The translations under genes were made by a program, and so were the position numbers. Of a stretch of DNA of 64,000 nucleotides, positions 35,324 to 47,482 are shown in pieces. Below the pieces are notes generated by a model that was not told where the DNA came from, did not search any database, and was given only the letters and a program-made list of their open reading frames with translations. The DNA comes from Raffaelea ambrosiae (Eukaryota; Ascomycota; Sordariomycetes; Ophiostomatales; Ophiostomataceae), in NCBI GenBank assembly GCA_002778195.1, contig PCDI01000003.1, positions 1,340,295-1,404,294 of the forward strand, written 5' to 3'. Within the stretch, counting starts at the first letter, position 1. Each line of letters begins with the position of its first letter.

Positions 35324-36930
35324 TGTTTCTTGGTTCATGCGGGGAGCTTGCAGTAGGCAATGCAGGTTGTTTGTTTACCGGTGTTGCTGTTTGTTGTTTT
35401 CCTTTCGGGGCAGGCATTTGTGTTGGTATCTTGTCATTTAGCCTAATGTTGACATCCCCGGGATCTGTTCACGAAAGGATTTGCCCGTTGGCCGGTCTTC
35501 CTGTGATCGATGACAAAGGGATCAGCATCCCGCAATCATGGAGCTTCTTTTTGACTGGGGTGCAGACAGTGCAAATGAAATGATGGGTGTCATGGGCGAG
35601 TTCCCAATCCACGCGCTCTCTTCCAAAACCCCGCTCAACTTATGTGGCAAGCCTCGAAATGATACCCGGTTAGAGCTCAGATCTAGTAGCTGTTGTGCAC
35701 AGATGCTGACCATCTATCTCCCGTGCATGGCAAGATTGCCGTCTGCAACAATGAGTTTGAAGCAGTGGCAATTCTGCGAGCAGTATCACCACTCACTTTT
35801 CTACATATTGTAACTAGACTCGAAAGTGCGGAATCCCGTGCAAGTTCAAGAAGACTGGAAAAATTGAACAGAAAAAGCCAACAAGCCTCCAGATGAGCCA
35901 CCAACTGGAAAAAAAAAGGGTGTCTCACATTTTATATCTTTGAGTTTGTTGTCTCTATTTCTCTTGATCGAAAGGGGACGGCCCGCGCGGGGGTGAAATT
36001 GACCAGTGGTCACCGAGACTAGTCTGCAAGAAGCGGGTTTGGGCATATCACAGCCTTGCGTTAGTGCTGTGTAACTATCTTGTGAGCCGATGTTGCTCGA
36101 ACGAACGATATCCAATATTTCCACATTTCTGTCTATTTCATTTTTCTTGATTTGTCTGTATTAGCTCACCGATATTAATCGCACATTCGTATTATTCTGA
36201 ATGGATTGCCATATGCATTTTCATTATACGCCATGATGGTATTGAAGAATGAACAAGACGAAGACGACGAAATATGACATTGAATGCTATGCCGGGCAGA
36301 TGCTTTGTGTGTAATCAGCTGTGCTCTTGTTGACTTGCTTGGTAAAACTTCATTTTACGCAACTCCCACAATAGTTGGCCCCGTTCCCCCGTCCTCGGCC
36401 ACGGATGTTACAGCAACTTCTGGGCGCTTACGGACTCACCTCACCTCATAAGTTTCGACTGCCTATACGGTTAGTATTTAGAGTACCGAACCAGTGTGCG
36501 ACCTGCTTTCGTCCATACACCCCCGTCTTGAATTTCCTGAGCTGCAGGCTTGAAATAAACAGGAGGTTGTGCGGAGAAGGACCCGAATCGCGGCCCGCGT
36601 GAGCAGGGGCTGATGGTTGGTGGACAGGCGGCTGCATTCATGCAAGCACCTGCTTGTGCATGCAACGCCCGAGCTCTGGCTTTCAGCCCTTGTATCCCTT
36701 TTAACTCCATTAACTACGAGATAGACACCAACCATATCGTAGCTTTTCGTTTGCCAAAAAACCGGTCGACGTCCAACGGAAAGCTGCGACAAGACAGCGA
36801 GTGGCAGCACGTGGCTGCCAAAAGAACAAAGGTATAATTAACTATGGTCACATCTGGTCTGGCTCTCTCTGACTTTCCAAGAGAGGCGAGTGGGCGGCAA
36901 TCCTTCCCTCTCTCTCGTTCTCTCTGATCT

Positions 36931-37000
36931 GGTTCTGCCTGGTTCTGCCTGGTTCTGCCTGGTTCTGCCTGGTTCTGCCTGGTTCTGCCTGTTTCGGCCT
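36931..37000. repeat. Decamer tandem array
   Basis: Six perfect copies of GGTTCTGCCT (36931-36990) are followed by one diverged copy, GTTTCGGCCT. Confidence 0.95.
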
Positions 37001-37764
37001 CTTTCGGCTCGCATGGCGCCTCGGCCGTAGCGGGCACTGTGATTGCAGATTGTGACAACACCTGTCGACTTCTAGCTCGTCATTTGTGTGGCAGAATGAG
37101 ATAATCGTTTTGTCAAGCGTCCTCGAGACTATCGACTAGTTAGATGGTTGGATCCTTCCAGCCATAAAAAAGCGTAAGCGTAAACATCGGGTCAGGCCTA
37201 TCGGCTGCCAGCAGAGTCGAAAATGCGTGGGGGGCGTTTCCTCGTGTTTCTTTGGCAAAGGAGTTGTATTTTGAAATCTAGGATGCGTCTGACCAGAAAA
37301 AGGCACGACCATTGTCTCGCAGTCTTACGATTCCAAAGCCGCCACCGACATTGAGCCACAGACAATGGGCGGACATTTGGGGGGCTCCTCCTGTCATGGC
37401 TAGCGGTGGTGCTGGGACGCCCCTTCCCTCCCACATCCATTCGCCAATCACAACAGCCCCACGGGCGGTGGGTGTCTTTTCCGACCCAACATCCCGTTTC
37501 CCCGTTCTCTGCGCACACAGTAGTCAGGTCGTGTGCCCCGCAAAGAATTTTAAGCCCATAAGCCCATTTGACTGCCAGCATTTAGACGACATTGTGGTCG
37601 CTACGCGCAGGCTTACGTAGCCAGAAAACCCAAGAAAAGCATAAAAATAGAATAAAAAGAAAATACATAAATGACACGACGAAAACGAATCCAGAGGGCA
37701 AAGAAACGAAAAAAAAAAAAAAAAAATTTGTAGCAAAGAAATAAAGAAAGACGTAGCCAAAGCC

Positions 37765-37771
37765 AAAAAAA
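37765..37771 (-). terminator. RNA polymerase III terminator of tRNA-Thr
   Basis: A run of seven T residues on the minus strand lies 14 nt after the 3' end of the tRNA, as expected for Pol III termination. Confidence 0.85.
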
Positions 37772-37784
37772 TTTAACACATTCT

Positions 37785-37856
37785 TGCCCGCACATGGGAT
37801 CGAACCATGGGCCGCTACGTTACAAGCGTAGCGCTCTACCCCTGAGCTATACGGGC
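37785..37856 (-). tRNA. tRNA-Thr (anticodon UGU)
   Basis: On the minus strand a 72-nt cloverleaf is complete. The acceptor stem is GCCCGTA/TGCGGGC with discriminator A. The D stem is GCTC/GAGC around AGGGGTA. The anticodon stem is CTACG/CGTAG with loop CTTGTAA, giving anticodon TGT. The T stem is CATGG/CCATG with loop TTCGATC. Internal A-box and B-box sequences are intact and there is no intron. It decodes ACA threonine codons. The CCA end is not encoded, as is usual in eukaryotes. Confidence 0.96.
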
Positions 37857-38854
37857 TTCTTGTGCGGGAAATTTTCTAGCAAATAAGAACTATATAGTGC
37901 TGTACAGGGCAGCAGAATCATCGGCGAATCAGAAGCCAGCCTTCAGGGCAAGCGACACACGGAATTTCTGTTAAATAACTACGTAATTCGCCAAATCGTG
38001 TCATCATCTTGCCGTTTTGTATTCTGCACTTGCTTGCGGTTCGTTCTTTCCTCGTTCTTTCCTCGTTCTCTCCTCGTTCTCTCCTCGCTCCTGTCTTTCC
38101 ACCTTCTCGTCTTGCTGTCTTAGGCATAGCCCCTCCTCTTTTGCTTTGCCATTGGCCCTCGCAGACTGAACAACGCAACTGAGAACTAGCGGTTGCCCTT
38201 TGCGACCTTGCTACTCTGCTACGGCCAGCTTGTCCTCCTCGCATTTTCCCTTTTTTTTGTGGGACCAAGCGCCCGCCCCTCGCTCGACATTGGTTCTAGT
38301 AGTAGGTCCTCGCCTGTCTCCTTCCTCTCTTCTCCTCCTTTCCGCCATCACGATCTTTTTTATCCTCTGTCCTCTCGTCTCTCACCCTGCCCCACGCTCC
38401 GCCCCGACACGCCGTCTGCGGTGCTTGTTGCATAGCCTATTGAGCATTGCTTTGCGTCCTCAACCACATAGTCTTACCCGCAGGTGTGCCTCTCCTTTAC
38501 CTCCTGTCCCCCCTGTCCCCTCGGCATCTTCCTGCTCTGGCCTGCATACCGCCTTCATCTACCTTTTTGATACTCGCTCCCAATTGCATCACCACGACGC
38601 TTGGCCCGCATTGTCTGCCCACGTGGGGTGCCTTGCGGCTTTCTTGCTCTCGCATTTCTGGGTTTGCGTCTCTTCGACGCTGGAATGCTCCCGGACTAAC
38701 ATGCTTTTCTGCCCCAGGTTATCCTCACCGTTACCTCCAGACCACCCTCATCTCCTATCAGAAAGGCCTCGGGTTCCATCCGTTCCCGTCCCTTTCTTTG
38801 GCATACGTTACCCGCCCTTTCGGTTCTACGCTATACGGCAATTACATATCCACC
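37857..38854. other. SCP160 promoter and leader
   Basis: The left part is the upstream region of the tRNA gene. The rest is a C/T-rich probable promoter and leader of the KH-protein gene, with an 11-bp repeat at 38041-38091. The frame of the gene is open upstream of the chosen ATG to 38447, but the translation is unlike the family. Confidence 0.6.
38041..38091. repeat. 11-bp tandem repeat
   Basis: Four copies of TCGTTCTYTCC (38041, 38052, 38063, 38074) and a partial fifth lie in the probable promoter of the KH-protein gene. Confidence 0.9.
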
Positions 38855-41800
38855 ATGGCGTCCAGCTCGTCTGCTGCTGATGCTCCCGGCGAGCTCTCCG
38901 CGGCCCAGAAGTTGATGCAGATGCACAACCACCAGGCCACTGTCGAGGAAGTGCCCGACGAGGATGACGTCAAGCACGACGCGTCTGTGGCCGGCTCTGC
39001 CGCTGCCGATGACGCCCCGTCGGCTGCGCCCCAGCCCGCGCCGAGCAGCGCCCCGACCCCGACCTGGGCCCCGACCATGTCCACCAAGGCTGCTGGCAAG
39101 CAGAAGGCCTCCGAGCCTGCTGCCCCGGCCGTCAAGATCGACACGCAGAGTCATGAGCTTTTCCCCGAGCTTGGCGCCCCCAAGAAAACCACCGCCAACG
39201 TCGCCCCTGTCTGGGGCGCTAAGCCCGGTGCTGCGGCTGCTGCCAACGGCAAGAAGACCAACGGTGCGGCGGCTGCTGCTTCTGGTGCCGGCCCGGCGTC
39301 CTCGAACGGCGTCTCCGGAGCTTCCACGCCCGTCTCTCAGGCTGCCACGCCAGCCAGTCCGGCATTGGGCTCCGCATTTGCCTCCAATGGCCCGCCGTCG
39401 CTGTCCATTCCCGGACGCAACTGCGAGACCATCTATCTCGACGATGCCCACATCTTGCCTCGCGGTCAGCTCAAGCGGCCCGTTCCCGACATTATTAAGG
39501 ATATCAACCGCAAGAGCCGTGCCACTGTCTCCATGGGACACGCCTCGAGCGGCCGCAAGCGCTTTGACGCTACTGGTCCACGAGACGCTGCCCAGCAAGC
39601 ACTTAAGGACCTTGTGCAGCAGATTGGTGCTCGGGTGAGCTTCCCTCCCCCCCCCCCCCCCCCTTTTTTTTTTTTGCATCTTGGGTTCTTATTATAGCCT
39701 CTGCCATACACACCATGCTAACCAAGCATTCCCCATTGTCAGACTTCTATTAGTGTCAGCATCCCGCAGTCCGTCCGCCCACATATCATCGGCAAGGGCG
39801 GCTCAGTGATTAAGAGTCTGCAGGAGAAGAGCGGCGCAAGGATTCAGCTCCCCAAGGCCGACGAAGTTGTCCCGGACGACGACGACGACGCCACAATCGA
39901 CGTCACCGTGGAGGGCAATGCCCTCTCGGCTGCCATGGCCCAAGAGGCAATTGAGAAGATTGTCAATGAGCGCACCGCCAATATTGCCACTCGCCTCCGT
40001 GGCATCCCGGCCGAGTTCTATCCCTTCATCGCCGACCCAAGAACGGGTCTGCTTTCCAACCTGGAGGGCAGCGGCGTGCAAGTCCGTGTTCCGCCTCTCG
40101 AGCCGTATTCTTCCCAGCCACCCGCAGTCCCTGCCGAAGGCGGCCGCCCGGTGTTCAACACGGCCCCTGACAATCACATCCAGCTGTCTGGCGATCGTGC
40201 TGCCGTGAACAATGCTCGTGCCGAAATTGAGAAACTTGCCAGCGAGCTGCAGCAGCGCTTGGAGCTCCAACAGACCTCCATCCCCAAGGGTCGCCAGCAG
40301 TTCATTATCGGCAACCACGGCACTCCCTTGGAGGACTTCTTCAACGAGACCGGGTGCGCTATTGTCCTGCCCACTGACGACGAGGACGACGTTGTGACCA
40401 TTATCGGCCCCCCGGACCAGGTGGATGCCGGCCTTGAGCGCGCCATTGACCTCGCCATGGGCATGCAGTGCTCCAACTACGACATTTCCCGGGTGCACCG
40501 CCAGGCCGCGGGTAGTGCGGCTGCCCACGCCCGGAATGTCACTCGCTACCTTCGCGAGCGCAAGGAGATTGAGCGCCTGGAGAAGGAGTACCAGTCGCAC
40601 ATCAACACCCCGTTCACGGACGAAGGCGCTCTTCCCTGGGAACTCTACTCTCGCGACGGCAAAAATGCCTTCCGCGCCCAGACAGAAATCAAGAACATTG
40701 TCGCCGGCCACCCCCCTTCCCGCATGGCCACAGTTCCTGTCGATCCATTCTACCACCAGTTCCTCCGCAATGACGTGCGTCCGCGCGTTCAGGAGAACCA
40801 CGGCGTCTTCCTAGTCGTGCCCGATGCCGCGTCGGAGCCTGGCGCACCCGTTCTGCTCGTCTACGAGGGGCCTTCTTCCACGGAGTCTGATTCCTACAAG
40901 ATCCCCCAGAGCGCCCCCAGCGCTGCCGAGATTGCCATCTTCCAGCAGGGTGTCCGGGATGCCCAGCAGCACATTCTGGACCTCCTCGGAGCGCAGGAAG
41001 ACATCCAGACGATCACCCTCGATATCCCGACAAAGTTCCATGACCGTCTGAGAAAGTATATCAAACAGCAGCAAGAAGCGCGCCAGACCAATCAACCACC
41101 GGTCCGCGTCTCCAGCCTTGGCACCACTGTGACTCTGCGCGGTCCCAAGACCCTCGCCGAGAACCTGGCCGCCAAGGTCACCGCGTTTATCGAACAGGAG
41201 AAGGAAGACGAGAAGGAGCGTGGCTACACCCTCAGCTTTGAGTTCCCCAAGGCCTACGCTAATCACCTCATTGGCAAAGGCGGCAGCAACATTCGCGATT
41301 TGAGAGACAAGTTTGACGTTGAGATCCAAGTGCAGGATGGCATGGTGGAGCTCAAGGGCCCCAAGGCCAAGGCCGAAGCGGCCAAGACGCACATCAACGC
41401 AATCGGTCGTCAGCTCGCCGATGAGGTCACGCACATCCTCAAGATTGAGCCCAAGTTCCACCGCGAACTTATCGGTGCCGGTGGTTCGATCATCAACCGT
41501 CTGCAAACCAGGTACGGTGTGCTGATTTTCTTCCCGCGAGTCGCTAAGGCCCCGCGTGATGACGAGTCCGTCACAGACGCTGCCAGCGAAGCCGGCAAGA
41601 GCAGACGCCAGCAGGCGCCGGATGAAGTGATTATTCGTGGCCCGAAGAAGGGCGCTGATGCTGCACGCGAGGAGATCATGACGCTCTACTTGTACAACAA
41701 GGAAAACTCATTCACCGCCACCATTAATGTCCAACAAAAGCAGGTACCGTACCTGATCGGACAGGGAGGCATGGCAATGGACACCCTGCGCCAGCAGACC

Positions 41801-43043
41801 GGTGCCAAGATTGATGTCCCCAACACCCGCGGTGACCCTGAGTCGCTGGTCGAAATCCATATCAAGGGTACCCAGTCACAGGTCGCGGCTGCAAAGAAGG
41901 TTCTCGAGGAGAAGAAGGCCATTCTTGACGATACCATCGTCAAGACTATTGACGTGGACAAGAAATACCACAAGGCGCTGATAGGTTCTGGCGGTAAGTC
42001 CCCTCTGCCTCTTCTTGTCAATTTTTGTCGCCACTCGCCAGCACATGGGCGACTAACTGTTGTGACTTTTTCTAGGTTCCCACATTAAGGAACTTGTTGT
42101 CAAGGCTGGTGGATCTGATGATCGGCGCGAGCTGTCACGGACCATCCAGTTCCCTAGTCAGGGCAGTGATGGCTCCACGATCAAAGTCGAGGGCCGTAAG
42201 GCAGTTGTTGACAACATCATCGCGCAGATCAAGTCATTTGTGGAGGAACATGACAGCCTGGTCACGGAGACTATCGACGTCCCCCAGGACAAGCACAGGA
42301 GCTTGATCGGCCGTGGTGGCGAGACAAGACGGCAGATCGAGTCCAAGTTCAACGTGACCCTTGATATACCAAGACAGGGCGAAAATAGGACTGACGTGAA
42401 GTTCGTGGGTCTGCCGGCGAACATTGCGAAGGCCAAGGAGCATGTCCAGTCTCTTATCAAGGAGCAGCACAGTGTGACAGTCCAGGTGCCGCGGCGCTTC
42501 CACCACGCAATTTCTAATAACGGGCAGTTTTTCCGCCGGATGCGCAGTGAGCACCATGTCACCATCGACCATGCGGGCCAGGCTGTTCCAGCGCGGCCGG
42601 CGGCGCCTAACAGCGCACCGGTCAATGGCAATGGTGCACTGCCTCTTATCACTGACGACGACGAGACATCTGTGGGTGCGCACTCATGGCGCGTGGTGGA
42701 AAACGCATCAACTGAGGAGGGAGATATTCCGTGGGTGCTTCGCGGCACACCGGAGAACGTGGACAAGACGAAGGCGTTGGTGGAGAAGGCGCTCGAGCAG
42801 GCTAGCAAGGGCAATGTGACTGGATATTTGGTGCTGCCGGAGCCTAAGTATTTCCGCCACGTTGTCGGACACGGCGGCAGGAAGATCGACTCGATCCGCA
42901 AGGCTACGGGCTGCCGGATCCACGTGCCGCAAGGCCGAACGGGTCAGGAGGCGATCGAGGTGACGGGCAACAAGGAGGGTGTGGAGGCAGCCAGGGATCT
43001 GATCCTCACTGCCGTCAAGGATGGTGTCAAAACTTCTGAATAG
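38855..43043 (+). CDS. SCP160: Scp160/vigilin-type multi-KH RNA-binding protein
   Basis: Exons 38855-39634, 39743-41993 and 42076-43043 encode 1332 residues from the ATG in CACCATGG. A disordered Ala/Pro/Ser-rich N-terminus with the segment LFPELGAPK is followed by serial KH domains. GxxG-type loops are visible at IGKGGSVIK, IGNHGTPLE, IGKGGSNIRD, IGAGGSIIN, IGQGGMAMD, IGSGGSHIKE, IGRGGETRRQ, a degenerate ISNNGQFFRR, and VGHGGRKIDS, so about nine repeats plus a degenerate N-terminal one. Intron 2 falls inside the GxxG loop of the sixth. Family knowledge: Scp160 binds polysomes and mRNAs at the endoplasmic reticulum and affects translation and ploidy. Intron 1 holds a run of 17 C followed by 12 T. 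After the TAG the same frame stays open for 73 more codons. Confidence 0.93.
39647..39675. repeat. C17-T12 tract in SCP160 intron 1
   Basis: A run of 17 C followed directly by 12 T, about 55 bp upstream of the intron's GCTAACC branch site. Confidence 0.85.
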
Positions 43044-44156
43044 GATAAACGACGGTGCATGGCATCGGCAAAATTACACGCCAAGGACACACGGCGGGTG
43101 GAATTGAGCGAGCCTTCACAGGGCAAGCCTCCATTGGGCAAGCCTCCATCGGGCAAATCTCCATTGGCCGTGTCTTCCGACCGTACTCCATCAAGCAGTC
43201 CCAAGCCAGACAAGAAAAGACGAAAGAGAAAGCCAAAATCGTCTACGAGCACCGTCAGTGCGTGACGCAGGCTGGTGCTCGACTCGTCTAACAGCTACCA
43301 CGTTTCCCGGAAAGGCAGCTGGCCCAAGTGGACCGACATGAAGCGAAAGGAGAGCAGGCTAGGGAAGAAAGAAGGCACATGGAGATATGAGAGGCGAGAG
43401 CAAAAACAATGGAATGTTAAAGGAGATCAGAAAAAAAAAAAAAGAAAAAAAAAAAAAAGATGGGCGTCAAAGACATCAAAGACATGACGACGGGGGAGGA
43501 GAGAGAGGAGCCCTGTTCCTAGCTCATGCCACCTAAAAAAAAGAAGAAGTACAAAAGTCACTGGTTTCGTTTCGTTTCGGGTTTTTTTTTCTTTTATGTT
43601 TCTTTTTTTTTTTTGCGTTTTGTCAGCTGCTCATGGCAGTTAGTAGCCTGTCTGTTGTTTTGGCGACGAGTTGGGTTTGTCTTTTTTCCATGTATTTTGG
43701 TTCACTTCTCTAAAAAAGAAGATCAGGAAGATGACCATCACACCCCAGGATTCCAAGCCTTGTCAGTTTGTTTTTTTTGATAGAGATAATCTACGATTCA
43801 TGAGACGACACACTGAAAGTGGTGTGAACGTGAAATTGGCCTGTTTTTGTGTATATAAAGAGCGAAAATCTTGGTGTCTTTTCTGTCTTTTTTTTCAACT
43901 TATTTATTTTGAATTCAAATCGTCTTACATTTTTGTTTTGGCTTTCATAGCCCTGGGAGCAGCTGTTCCTTCCTCCATGCCCGGATACAACACATTTCTT
44001 TTTCAGCACACAAAACGTAGTGTTTGTGGCCGACTTCATTTTCATTCCTCACACAAATTTTCACTGCGACTGTCATGACACCGAATTGCATGACCAACAA
44101 CAAGTCCCCCGATCCCCACCGTCCCCTGTGCTCCTGTCCTCTGCCTGTATTCTCTT
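43044..44156. other. Convergent intergenic region, SCP160 and ataxin-10-like 3' ends
   Basis: The first 220 bp continue the SCP160 frame after its stop and carry a 15-bp repeat near 43120-43170. The remainder is rich in A- and T-homopolymers (43428-43460, 43580-43620) and fits 3' untranslated sequence. No other gene is seen. Confidence 0.6.
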
Positions 44157-46259
44157 TTACCGCGGGAGGTGTGCCAGGTCCGAGTTCTTGGCCAGGTCCT
44201 CGGTCAGATACAACAGGGCCTGCTCCACCAGACGGTACTGGTCTTCCAGTGTTGCCGCCGTCACAGACGACGAGGACGCCCCTGGTCCACCACCAATGAT
44301 ACCGCCAATGCCACCGACACCGCCAGCACCACCAGACCCGGCGGCAGCTGACCCTATGGCGGCAGCTGCGCCCAGCAGGCTTCCCGGACCGCCCGCGCCC
44401 AGGCCGCTGAACAAGCTTCCGAGCGGATCGCTCAGCAAACCCGCCCCGTCGAGGCCGACATCCAGCGTGGCGCCGGCTCCCAGGCCGAGAGCACCCGCCG
44501 TCGAGGCAGCGCTGATGCTGGCTGTAGGGAGGCCGCCTCCTCCCTCAGATCCGCGAGGGGTCAGGCGGTCCCGGCACCGCTCCAAAAACTTTTGGCTCTT
44601 GAGGAAGTTCCTATTGCGCAAAGTTAGTATATATATGCAGAGTAGGGAGAAGAGAAAAAAAAAAAAAAACATCCACAAAATCCACAAAATCCACAAAATC
44701 CACGAGGCATTGGCATTGGCACGTACATCAGTGTGTCGTCCGGCAGGGGCGGCATCTCGCCGCGCTCAATCGACAGGGCCATGCGGGCCGTGTGGTCGGA
44801 CAGAGAGATGATCTCGCCCAGGAGGGCCTCACAGCGGGCGCGCCGGGCAGCAAGGGCCTCGGCGGTCTTGGCCGAGATGGGCGTCTGCTGGTTGTTGCCG
44901 CCCGAGGTTGCCGCGCTGACAGCACCGTGGTGGTGGTGGTGGTTGTGGCCGGACAGAGGCGGCAGAGGCGGCAGATGAGCAGCCAGCGAGGCCAGCGAGG
45001 GCGTGGCCGGCGGCGGTGGCGGCGGGCCAAACACAGGTGCCGGGTTGGGACTCGGCTGAGCTTGCTGATGTTGCTGATGTTGCTGCTGCTGCTGCTGCTG
45101 CTGGGACTGCTGCTGGGACTGTGGCGACTGGGGAGAACCTGCCTGCTTGGCAGCAGCTGCTGGTGCCTGAGAAGACGCTGCTGCTGCTGCCGCTGCCGCC
45201 TCTTGTGCTTCCTGGGCTTCGAGGGCCTCTTGCTGCTGCTGGGCTTCTTGCTGCTTCTGGCGCTGCTGTCTCTGCTGGCGCTTCTGGCGCTGCTTGCGCT
45301 GCCGGGCGGTGCCCAGGGGTGGATTGGGCGCCATGGCCAGCGCAGAGGGCAGCGTGAGCACGGGGGCAGCCGGGCTCGGAGAGGTGGCGGTGGCCGGGAC
45401 GGAAGACGTCGTTTCTGGCGGCGCAGCCACGGCGGAGGCAGGCGTAGTCGAAACAGGAGGCGCGATCGAAGAAGAAGAAGAGGCAACGGTTGAGGATGGT
45501 GCTGCTGCCTTGCCGTGGGTGGGTGCGGCTGGCGCGACATCGACAGTCTTGGTGACGGTCTTGACCGTCGTTCCATTGGCAGCAGCAGCTGCGGCGGCGG
45601 CTGTGGCGGCGGCTACGGCCGATGTGGTCGACGGCGAGAGCGACGCTGCCGGGGGCAGGAAGACCGGCGTCTGGCTCCGTGCAGGCGGTGGCGGCATGGT
45701 GCCTGGCGGACGGACCTGGACCTTGATCTCGCCCTCGATGCCGTCCACGCGGACGGATTTGATCACTGGCTGGCTGCTGGTGCTGCTGCTGCCGCCACCC
45801 TTGCCCGCCGCAGACGAAGACGACGCCGCAGGATGGCCAGACTGGGACGTCGCCATCGGCGGAGGCGCCGGGCCTGCCACGGGTGCTGCTGCTGCTGCTG
45901 CTGCTGATGGTGGTGGTGGTGGTGGTGGTGGTGGTGCTCCTCCTCCTCCTCCCTGGTGAGGAGGCGTGGTCTTGACGAGCTCGCGCACAAACAAATTGGC
46001 CTCCTCGCAGCCGTCCATGAGGTACTTGAGACACAGCTGCACGCGCTCGCGCGCAAAGCGGTTGTGGTCGTCGTAGACGCAGGCATTGAGCAGCGGCACC
46101 ATGCCCTTCTCCTTCATAACCTGGCTCTGCACGAGCGCGTTGCCCGGGCTGTTGCGGCCCGGCGCCGGCTGCAGCAGGTTGGCCAGGATGGTCAGCGTCT
46201 GCGTCTTGATGCCCGCCCACGGGAACTTGTAGGCCGGGTCCTGGGGGATGGGCGGCGGT

Positions 46260-46290
<31 letters not shown>

Positions 46291-47443
46291 TGGCCCCGTG
46301 GGCGGCTCCGTTGGTGCCGTTGGTGACAGACGACGCCTGTCCGTTCTGCGGGCGGCCACCAGTGCCACTGCCCGCCTTGGCGGCTGCGGCGGCGGCGGCC
46401 TGGCGCGACGCGTCGACCAGCGGCTTCTTGGGAACGGCGTCCTCGAGGCCCTTGAGCAGGGCAATGACCTCGAACGACGCCTCCCACTCGACCATCTTGG
46501 CGCGGATCTCGTCGATGCCCGACACCGTCGCCAGAAAGTCCAGCACCTGGCTGAGCCCGTCACGTGCCCGCTCCATGTCCCAGTTCTCCACCGGAAAGTC
46601 GGCCGCGTCCGTGATGCCGCGCCGGATCTCGCCCTGCAGCGTCATGAACGCCAGGCACTCGGGCACGATGCGGCACCGCACGCTGCTGAACAGGTAGTGC
46701 ACCAGCTTGAGGTCGTTCTCGTCCAGGGCCGCACCGCGCGCAGACGACTGTCCGTTGCTGCTGCCCCCGCCCCCGCCACCGCCGCCCCGTCCGCCTCGGC
46801 CGCCGCTGGTGCTGCTGGGGCCGCTGCTGCTGGTCATGGTGGCCGCCAGCTGCTGCCCCGCGTCCAGGTAGCGCTTGCGCAGCATGTACGTCACCACGCG
46901 CAGCATGACGGCCTGGGCGGGCGACACCACGTCCTTGGGGATGCGCAGCTCCTGCCATGCGTACGGCAGCAGCGCCGCCTCGTGCAGCGCCTCCAGGATC
47001 TGGGCCGTCAGCTCCCAGATCAGCGAGTTCTCCTCCTGGTCCCACACCGCGATGAACACCAGGATCTCGCGCAGAAGACTGCGTCCGCTCTCCGCGGCCA
47101 GCAGGATCTTGCCGCGCGTCTGCTGCAGGCTCTCGCCCTGCGCCGTCACTCCGCTGCCCATCGTGTCCAGCACGCACGACTTGACAATCATGTGCAGCGC
47201 CTCGATCTGCTTCGGGTCCAGAATGTTCGGGATCTCCGTCAGCAGTCCCAGCATCGGACCCTCGCCATACGACTCGTTGTCGTCCAGATCGTCCTCGTCG
47301 TCCTCGTCGCCCATATCCATGTAGTGGTGGTCGTGATCATGGTCGTGATGGTGGTGGTGGTGGTGGTCCGGGTTGTTGCACACATGGTGGTGTTCGTGTT
47401 CGTGTTCGTGGTCATGGTCATGGTCATGGTCATGGTCGTGATT

Positions 47444-47482
<39 letters not shown>

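Larger units (their letters stand above)
35324..37784. other. Intergenic region before tRNA-Thr
   Basis: No supported gene. The stretch 35900-36360 is relatively AT-rich. A six-copy decamer array lies at 36931-36990. The right end is A-rich and carries the Pol III terminator of the tRNA gene. Confidence 0.55.
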
